Part shown: positions 57,512 to 64,000 of the stretch, piece by piece
Position numbering within the stretch: position 1 is the first letter of the stretch
How the letters are laid out: each line of letters starts with the position of its first letter
Assembly: GCA_902806575.1 (NCBI GenBank)
Contig: CADCXD010000010.1
Location: forward strand, 806,001 to 870,000
DNA: 64,000 nt
From: Jackrogersella multiformis
Lineage: Eukaryota; Ascomycota; Sordariomycetes; Xylariales; Hypoxylaceae
Direction of reading: 5' to 3'
Translations under genes and position numbers: made by a program
The notes under the pieces: generated by a model
Told to the model about the DNA's origin: nothing
Database searches by the model: none
Seen by the model: only the letters and a program-made list of their open reading frames with translations

Positions 57512-59703
57512 ATGTTTTCATCCTCGGGTAGCGGCAAGAAGCCGCCGTCCCAACAGGTAAGCTCTTCAAAGTCAATATCAAAAGAGAATATAGAACATTT
57601 GATCGTTGACGATGACGTAGGAAATGATCCAAGTCGGTGAGTGCAAGTGCTAGAATCTTCTCGACCCTTACGTCGTTTCAATGCGCTTTTCGGCGCTTAA
57701 ACCGATCGATACGAAAGAGACAAGCTTACTAATATGTGTCGCTCTCTTGATAGATAGGTCTGAGTAGGTCGCATGTCGCATGTCTATAACCAACTTCAAA
57801 GCTCCCGTAGCTAAGATCGAACTAGGTCGGCTTCGCCCTTTTGGCGTCCCCAGAGAGAAGGCACCCCGAAGAGAGTAGGCCGAGATCCCAATCTAGTGGT
57901 CGGTGCTTCTTACTCTCATGCGGACATGCTAAAACTCGATAATCTGTGCGTTTCTAAACCCGATTTCCAAGTGCCCCATTATTGACCTGCGTCTTACACC
58001 AGGAATTTATCTGGTTCCTCATCCCGACCGAGAACTCCTCCGTCTTCCTCCTCACAAAAGCTCCGAACTAGCGATCTTAGCTCACCCCCGCCGAAATCAT
58101 CATCTGGCTTGTCTTCGCCTCCATTGAAAACCTATTTCAGCTTCTTGTCTACCACAAATCAAGATTGGGACGTTGAGGATCCTGAAGTTCCAGAGGGGGA
58201 AGATATGCTTGGTTATGAAGACGACGATGGGGATGACTTTGGCCTTCCAAGCTTGTCTAACATGCGGAGGCGCTCTCGACGAGCTGCAGCAGCCCAGAGT
58301 ACCACCTCTTCGCCCTTCCAGACAACGCCTCTCGAGGCCGCACTTGGTTTGCCAAACAGACGCTATTCGAATAGTGCCGACATAGCTATCGAACGACCGG
58401 CGTCAGGCTACCCGATGCCAAAGAAGAGCGAAGGAAAGATTCTTAGACCCCAATACAAAGATATTCTCAAAGGTTAGCTCACTCTACTCAGCCTTTCTAA
58501 GATCGTCAGGTAGCTTACACTGCATAGACCCAGCAAATGCTCTACATCTTATAGACCACCCCGCTACCCCAGCCAACGCAACACCGAAGGAAATCGACGC
58601 CATTAATTCTCGTATAACGAAGATCAACAAGTTCAAGAAGATCCTCCAGGCAAGCACAATACCGTTGGTAGATCTCAGGGCTTTGGCGTGGGGCGGTGTC
58701 CCCGAGGAAGTCCGGGCAATGACATGGCAACTCCTGTTAAGCTATTTACCAACTAGCAGCGAAAGGCGTGTCACAACACTGGAGCGAAAGCGGAAAGAAT
58801 ATCTTGACGGGGTGCGCCAAGCATTCGAACGAGGCGGCACGAATCCTACCTCTAGCGGCCGATCAAGAGGTCTCGATGAAGCGATATGGCATCAAATTAG
58901 TATAGATGTTCCCAGGACCAACCCCCACATTGAGCTCTACAGCTACGAAGCGACACAGCGGTCACTGGAACGGATATTATACCTTTGGGCCATTCGGCAC
59001 CCAGCTAGTGGTTACGTACAGGGGATTAATGATTTAGTATCTCCCTTTTGGCAAGTCTTTCTGGGCACTTACATCACGGATTATAACATCGAAAGCGGCA
59101 TGGACCCAGGGCAGCTTCCAAGAGCAGTGCTCGATGCGGTAGAAGCCGACTCGTTTTGGTGTCTGACAAAATTACTTGACGGAATTCAGGACCATTACAT
59201 TGTAGCCCAGCCTGGTATTCAACGGCAAGTTGCCGCGCTTCGGGATCTTACCGCTAGGATCGATGAAGGACTTGCAAAGCACCTTGAGAACGAGCATGTG
59301 GAATTCATTCAGTTTAGCTTCCGGTGGATGAATTGTCTCCTGATGAGGGAGATCAGTGTACGAAACACCATTCGGATGTGGGATACATATCTAGTACGTT
59401 GTTTCTATTCTACATATTGCTTGTCACATTGCTAACTATGTCTAGGCCGAGGAGCAAGGTTTCTCGGAATTTCACTTATACGTGTGCGCGGCCTTCTTAG
59501 TCAAATGGTCAACTAAGTTGGTCAAAATGGATTTTCAGGAAATCATGATGTTCCTCCAGGCCTTGCCAACTCGCGATTGGACCGAGAAGGATATAGAACT
59601 TTTGCTTAGCGAAGCTTACATTTGGCAGAGTTTATTCAAGAACTCGTCTGCCCATTTGAGGGGTGGTCCTAGCCGAGCTCCGACAACCAATTTACAATTA
59701 TAA
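57512..59703 (+). CDS. TBC-domain Rab GTPase-activating protein, Gyp1-like
   Basis: It accelerates GTP hydrolysis by Rab/Ypt GTPases (Gyp1 acts on Ypt1 at the Golgi). Well-supported exons are 58003-58472, 58528-59393 and 59446-59703, which join in phase. The TBC domain runs from VDLRALAWGGVPEEVRAMTW. It carries the arginine finger (IDVPRTNP), the glutamine finger (YVQGINDLVSPF), HVEFIQFSFRWMNCLLMREI and the C-terminal FQEIMMFLQALPTRDWTEKD. Before it is a Ser/Pro-rich and acidic N-terminus. The proposed 5' exons (57512-57556, MFSSSGSGKKPPSQQ, and 57621-57636) have good splice sites. However, they end in a phase that does not match the 58003 exon, so a small exon between 57640 and 58000 is missing from my model, or translation starts differently. 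The true start is therefore uncertain. Confidence 0.88.
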
Positions 59704-60458
59704 TCGTATTGGTAGCCTCGCTATACATCACCGCTACCAGTCACGGGAACACATAGAGTGCTTAAAGCTAGGGGGGGGATTCATCCTCCCTCATAGCAGC
59801 CAGCTTTGATATGACCAAGGCTACAGCCTCGTCGGCGGGAACAGCTATGCTCGCCCCTATTAAGACTCTAGACAACCCACTACATGATGGCCAAAATACC
59901 ACTTCCCGTGTTCCAGTTAAGTCGTGTTGTAGCGGTTCATGCACGAGTCGAGCAGAACTACAAAATATCGGATTGGTGTCTTCTAGATATTGTCCATGAT
60001 AATAAAGCATGGCATAGCCGGTTACGGCGTGGAAACACTCTACTCTAGGTAACCTCGGTCCTCATTTTAACACCCTCGATCCAAAGCTTCCCGTCGTCGA
60101 AGCGGCTAGGAAATAATGACCTGTGCCACTCAGCAAGATGGTACGCTGCGAGGAGCTAGAAGAAGCCGTTCATATGTATCTAGGAATACGGAATACGAGC
60201 AGGCGTCTTAAATCAACGAGCCATAGCTAGTAAAAGCTATTTACCTGGTCTAGCGATATGAAACTTCGTCTGATGCTCGTATGAACCAAGACTCTTTCTG
60301 GACTAGCTGATGAATGTGCCCAACCAACAATAGTCATGTGGAAAAACCGAAGATTTACGATGGTATCTACATTCAAATGCAATATTCATCAATGCTAACT
60401 CTACATGCGATCTATCCTCCAAGGAATGCTTCAGTAACTACTCAATCGCCCCCTAAAC
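59704..60458. other. convergent spacer
   Basis: This 755-bp region lies between the TBC gene and the flavin oxidoreductase gene, both ending here. No gene was seen. Confidence 0.6.
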
Positions 60459-61853
60459 TCAAGCCGCCGGCGGTTCTACAGTTCCACAAGGTATCGGCTT
60501 CACCGACTCGATCCTAACATGGTCAAGCACCTCCCTCTTCGACCTCGTCGAGTATGCCTCAACCCATTTCTTAAAACCCTTAAGGAACTCATCCGCGGAT
60601 TCCTGGTCTGATGGGTCGATGGGCTGCTGGTTAAGGCTTATCTGAAGCATGTGCGCACCGGCTAACGTCGCGCCTAAGAGCCAGGTGTCCTCCCCTCCGA
60701 GAACGTTTGTGTCGCCCACCAACGGCTTGATACACCCTTTCTTTTTGTTGATCAGTATCTCCACGGGCAACCTCGGCTCCGTCGAGCTTGGACGCCCCAG
60801 CCCGATCCCGTCCAGCCCGCTCTCAAGCGCGTCCACCATAGCCCCAGCGGTGCGAATCCCGCCCGTGATAAAAGTCCGCGCGTGCTTCACGTGCGGCACC
60901 ACCAGCTCCGCGAACTCGATGAAAAAGGCTTCGCGCCGGCGCGTGCTCTCCTTTCGGTGGTGCCACCCGGGCGCCTCGTAGGTCCCGCCGCTCAGCTCCA
61001 CGATGTCGAACCGCCGCTCCGCCTCCAGCAGCTCCACCAGCTGCGCCGCCTCGGCCAGCGCGAACCCCGCGTCCTGGAACTCGACGCTGTTGATCTTGAC
61101 GGCGAGCACGAAGGCCGCGCCCGTGGCCGCGCGCACCGCGTCCGCGATCTCCGTGAGCAGGCGCGCGCGGTTGCGGAGTGAGCCCCCGTAGGAATCACCG
61201 CGCTGGTTGGTCGTCGGCGACAGGAACTGCGCCAGCAGGTACCCGTGCGCGGCGTGCAGCTGGACGCCGTCGAAGCCCGCCCTCTCGAGGTACACGGCGG
61301 CGTGCACGAAGGCCGCTTTGATGCCGTCGATCTCGGAGGCGGACGCCGCGTGCGGCTTGCCGTACGCGGTCAACGCGCCGTATCCTTGCGTCAGCTGCAC
61401 GTCGGACGCCGACACCGGGTCCGGCTGCAGCGCGGCCTCCGTCTGCCGCCCCGGGTGGTTCAGCTGCGCGAGGAACAGCGACCCCCCGCGCTTGCCGGCG
61501 GCGGCGAGGCGGCGGTACGCTTCGAAGCGCGGGCCCGAGAAGGCTTCGGGCGAGAGGCTGGGCACGGCCACGATCATGTTCCCCGGCGCCTCGAGGTGCG
61601 AGGGGTCGACGATTATGTTGCCCGTCACGACCGTGCCCCAGCCGCCGTCGCCCCAGTGCCCGTATAGATCGAGGAGCTGCTGCGTGGGGATCCCGCTCGC
61701 GCCCGCGTCGTCCGCGTCCCACGTCGCCATGCGCTCCGTCATGGCGGCCTTCATGAAGCGGTTCGGCGCCACGGCGGAGGAGAATGGGAGGGATAGTGGC
61801 TCCCCTAGAGGCGAGGGGTCGACGTCGCGGCTCGGGTAGCGGGTCGGTGACAT
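60459..61853 (-). CDS. NADH:flavin oxidoreductase, old yellow enzyme family
   Basis: Single-exon, 464 aa. FMN-dependent TIM-barrel ene-reductase/NADH oxidase family, which reduces activated C=C bonds with NAD(P)H. Visible motifs are NRFMKAAMTERMA near 32 (barrel start), LYGHWGDGGWGTVVTGNIIV, LFLAQLNHPGR (glutamine contacting FMN), FDGVQLHAAHGYLLAQFLSP (active-site HxxH region near 200), NQRGDSYGGSLRNRARLL, VLAVKINSVEFQ, and ITGGIRTAGAMVDAL with DGIGLGRPSSTEPRLP (phosphate-binding part). It is cytosolic, with no signal peptide. It resembles the fungal NADH-oxidase-like OYE subgroup. The substrate is unknown and no biosynthetic cluster is evident nearby, although a P450 gene starts 1.6 kb away. 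It is GC-rich, with long shadow frames on the other strand. Confidence 0.93.
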   Translation of the reverse strand: MSPTRYPSRDVDPSPLGEPLSLPFSSAVAPNRFMKAAMTERMATWDADDAGASGIPTQQLLDLYGHWGDGGWGTVVTGNIIVDPSHLEAPGNMIVAVPSLSPEAFSGPRFEAYRRLAAAGKRGGSLFLAQLNHPGRQTEAALQPDPVSASDVQLTQGYGALTAYGKPHAASASEIDGIKAAFVHAAVYLERAGFDGVQLHAAHGYLLAQFLSPTTNQRGDSYGGSLRNRARLLTEIADAVRAATGAAFVLAVKINSVEFQDAGFALAEAAQLVELLEAERRFDIVELSGGTYEAPGWHHRKESTRRREAFFIEFAELVVPHVKHARTFITGGIRTAGAMVDALESGLDGIGLGRPSSTEPRLPVEILINKKKGCIKPLVGDTNVLGGEDTWLLGATLAGAHMLQISLNQQPIDPSDQESADEFLKGFKKWVEAYSTRSKREVLDHVRIESVKPIPCGTVEPPAA

Positions 61854-62274
61854 TGCGGCGGAGGCGGAGGCGGAGGCGGGTTTGCTTGCACGGGCCGGAG
61901 GCGCTGGGTAGGTACGTATAGATTAGGTATCTAGGTACATAGGTTGGTAGGCTCGATGGCGTGCTTGGGATATCGGATATAGTATATGTAACACGACAGG
62001 ATTCCTGCTTCGGAATCCGTACTTTATGTAGTGTACACCTACCTTGGTAAGCGGGTAATCATGACCTCGCGGGCTTATTTGCCTAAGGTAGAGACACGCG
62101 TATTCCATCAAGTAGACAAGTCTCGTCACTTTTAGACACGTACGACCCCCTCCCCCCCACCTCCTTAGGGCCAAGCCAAGCGTTCCTAGCCTGAATGCCT
62201 CAGAGGTAGTGCCGAACCCCCTTTCCGGCAATGTGCTTGTGCGGCTCTGTTTTTCGGGGGTGGGATGGGATGAC

Positions 62275-62476
62275 CCCATTGACCGGCACAAGGCTACAAT
62301 AGCTACAATTTACTAAAAATAGCTTTAAGAACAACTAAGTAAGTATAGCTATTGAGATTTGTTTTATTGGGTGCGAAATTACGAATAAGCGGGCATATTG
62401 ATCAAGGTTTTGCTGTAATTGTTGCTATGCTTCGTAAATCGTAGCTATTGTATGTAGTCTTGTGCCGGTCAATGGG
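62275..62476. mobile_element. short inverted-repeat element, MITE-like
   Basis: Perfect 18-bp inverted repeats CCCATTGACCGGCACAAG lie at 62275-62292 and, in complement, at 62459-62476. The similarity continues inward for about 20 bp with gaps (CTACAATAGCTACAATTTAC against CTACATACAATAGCTACGAT). The 202-bp body is AT-rich and non-coding. I cannot identify a clear target-site duplication, so the superfamily is unassigned and a simple fold-back sequence is not excluded. Confidence 0.6.
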
Positions 62477-63329
62477 ATAGGTATAAATGGCCTTGAAATT
62501 CAGGAGGTTTGGAATAAATAGGGGTATTGTGTCACGTGAAGTATACCGATATTTACACATGAGACATGTTGAACTCGGGTCTTTCTAGTATGACTAAGAA
62601 CATCAACTAGTACATTGGGGTATTTGTATCATTGCATTACCTAAATACACAGAGCAACTCGGATATCTAGGTACCTAATATCGAGCTAGCAAAAGGTATA
62701 GATCATATTCAACTAGCTAGGTACATACCTAGTATAGGACTTCTAGCCAATGGTTAGACTCACGTAAGCGAGCGGCCTAGACATTCATTACTAGGTCTGA
62801 GATGGTTGATTCCGGGATTTTGCGGGGTTTTATTCCTAAGTTCCTAGTCCTTACACAAATTCTAGGGCCCCAGGGTAACATAATGCGCAACTATATGAAT
62901 AGTATCATATATATCGACACTGCAATAGAGAGGTTAGCCGCGGTTCGATGTGAAGTTGGATGAAATCATCTTACCTTAATGTGCCACCCCTTATATAAAA
63001 TGTATAGTAATTCGAAGAGTAAGCTTGAAGATCTGGCGAAGATTTTGATGCTCGTTGGGATCGTAAGTAGGTATATGTCATTGGATATAGGAACCTATTT
63101 CAACCCGAGTGAGATAGATCGAGATTAACATTGAGGATAGCGCTGCATAGGACGCGCAATAGCCTAAGAATGGTCACAAAAAGCATTTTTAACTATGCAT
63201 CCTTACATCATCAAATAGAGAAACAACCCTGCACCGTGAGGAGTTGCCTTAATCTAGAGGACGATACGCCAATCGTTGGCCATGTCGACACTACATGATA
63301 AGAATTGCAAGTATGGCAAGAGTATGTAG

Positions 63330-63336
63330 TATATAA
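63330..63336 (+). promoter_or_regulatory. candidate TATA box of the P450 gene
   Basis: TATATAA lies 163-169 bp upstream of the P450 ATG at 63499. It was recognised by sequence only. Confidence 0.35.
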
Positions 63337-63498
63337 CCCCGCTCATCATTATGTGTGATGTGATCAGTCTCTAAAATTGTTAGTTATTATTGTCAGACAA
63401 CTTTGACGAGGCGGCATCATTGTGTAAAGTTGATAGAGTCTTTCATCGAATGCTTTGTGTTCAAATCCGTAATTCTCGTGCTTATAGAGCCATACATC

Positions 63499-64000
63499 AT
63501 GGCCACATTCTTTAATACTGTTCTTGCCATAGCAACGGTCTTGCTTCTTGTCTACCGGCTGGGTAGAATCGGACAGCGGCCAAAGGGATACCCCCCTGGG
63601 CCACCGACATTGCCTCTGATAGGAAATATCCATCAGATACCAAAGGAAAAGGGACACTTGCAATTCCAGAAATGGGCAGAGGAATACGGGCCAGTATACT
63701 CATTGATTCTGGGAACCAAGGTCATGATCGTTCTTTCATCTGACCAGGCAGTCAAAGATCTGCTGGACAAGCGGAGTAACATTTACTCTTCAAGGCCAGA
63801 TGCCTATTTTGGAAATATCATTAGCGGAAACGAGCGAATGTTATTGATGGTACGTCGTCGGGGTCAAAGCTTGGTATCTTGGTGAGAGTATTGAACCAAT
63901 CTAACCGTTAACTCGGCGATTAGGAGTACGGTGATAAGTGGCGTATGCTCCGTAAGCTCGTGCATAACAGCCTTAACATCAAGGCATCTCGAACATACGT
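63499..64000 (+). CDS. cytochrome P450, N-terminal part (runs off window)
   Basis: Microsomal P450 monooxygenase fragment. Exon 1 is 63499-63849 and exon 2 begins at 63924 (phase 0) and continues past the edge. It starts with a membrane anchor (FFNTVLAIATVLLLVYRLGR), then the proline-rich hinge YPPGPPTLPLIGNIHQIP, the segment FQKWAEEYGPVYSLILGTK and the A/B-helix region VKDLLDKRSNIYSSRPD. Exon 2 gives EYGDKWRMLRKLVHN, the helix C W-R-x-x-R-K motif. This matches the CYP620/CYP65-type layout only in general terms, and the family cannot be assigned without the heme-binding part. An upstream in-frame ATG at 63403 would add a non-typical leader and is not preferred. Confidence 0.9.

Larger units (their letters stand above)
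61854..63498. other. divergent spacer with MITE-like element
   Basis: This 1.6 kb lies between the starts of the flavin oxidoreductase (minus) and the cytochrome P450 (plus). It holds an inverted-repeat element at 62275-62476, CCTA/TAGG motifs near 61925 and 62665-62735, and the P450 promoter. No other gene was seen. Confidence 0.55.

Noticed and set aside
60992..61839. Long plus- and minus-strand frames over the flavin oxidoreductase gene (up to 210 codons)
   Set aside because: They are shadows caused by very high third-position GC of the real gene and have low-complexity Arg/Ala-rich translations.
60459..64000. Secondary-metabolite cluster (flavin oxidoreductase plus P450)
   Set aside because: No backbone synthase, transporter or regulator is visible in the window. 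Two tailoring-type enzymes alone are not enough, though sequence past the right edge could change this.
1..64000. CRISPR arrays, bacterial operons or prophage
   Set aside because: The repeats present are palindromic simple-sequence tracts without unique spacers, and genes have fungal introns and families throughout.

Overview
The window is nuclear DNA of a filamentous ascomycete (Pezizomycotina, most likely a Sordariomycete). Genes carry short GT-AG introns of about 50-100 nt, and both strands are used. The family set is typically fungal: a Zn2Cys6 regulator, a QutR-type repressor, GH43, GH92, a GtaA-type glutaminase, neutral ceramidase and a Ser/Thr-rich cell-surface protein. There are no operons, no CRISPR and no bacterial features. 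I placed introns by reading splice sites and checking that reading phase is kept across each junction. Every multi-exon model adds up in frame except the 5' end of the TBC (Gyp1-like) gene.

Left part, about 1-40 kb (accessory character): genes are sparse and separated by gene-free stretches of 1-7 kb. In order they are a Zn2Cys6 transcription factor (minus), a QutR/qa-1S-like AROM-derived repressor (minus), a secreted GH43 glycosidase (plus) convergent with a secreted GH92 alpha-mannosidase (minus), a DUF4267-like membrane protein (minus), a small secreted cysteine-rich protein (plus), a secreted beta-lactamase-fold serine hydrolase (plus), a secreted Ser/Thr-rich repeat protein (minus), and a secreted GtaA-type glutaminase (plus). 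Most of these products carry signal peptides, so the region deals with polysaccharides, glycoproteins, peptides and the cell surface. It does not look like a secondary-metabolite cluster.

Right part, about 40.8-64 kb (core character): genes are denser and conserved. They are neutral ceramidase, BCAS2/SPF27 splicing factor, PKA regulatory subunit, ethanolamine-phosphate cytidylyltransferase, a PHYHD1-like dioxygenase, a two-RRM Hrp1-like protein with a 1.1 kb intron, a Gyp1-like Rab GAP, an old-yellow-enzyme family flavin oxidoreductase, and the first exons of a cytochrome P450 that runs off the right edge.

Structure outside genes: nearly every intergenic region holds short palindromic arrays built from CCTA/TAGG (for example CCTAGGTACCTAGG). 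Two mobile-element-like structures are visible. One is a 423-bp element (30747-31169) with perfect 17-bp terminal inverted repeats and an 8-bp target duplication (hAT-like), carrying a tRNA-like polymerase III unit. The other is a roughly 200-bp element (62275-62476) with perfect 18-bp terminal inverted repeats. The most striking coding observation is the small secreted protein at 23888-24214. It has two cysteine modules of identical spacing joined by a segment with a Lys-Arg (Kex2-type) site.
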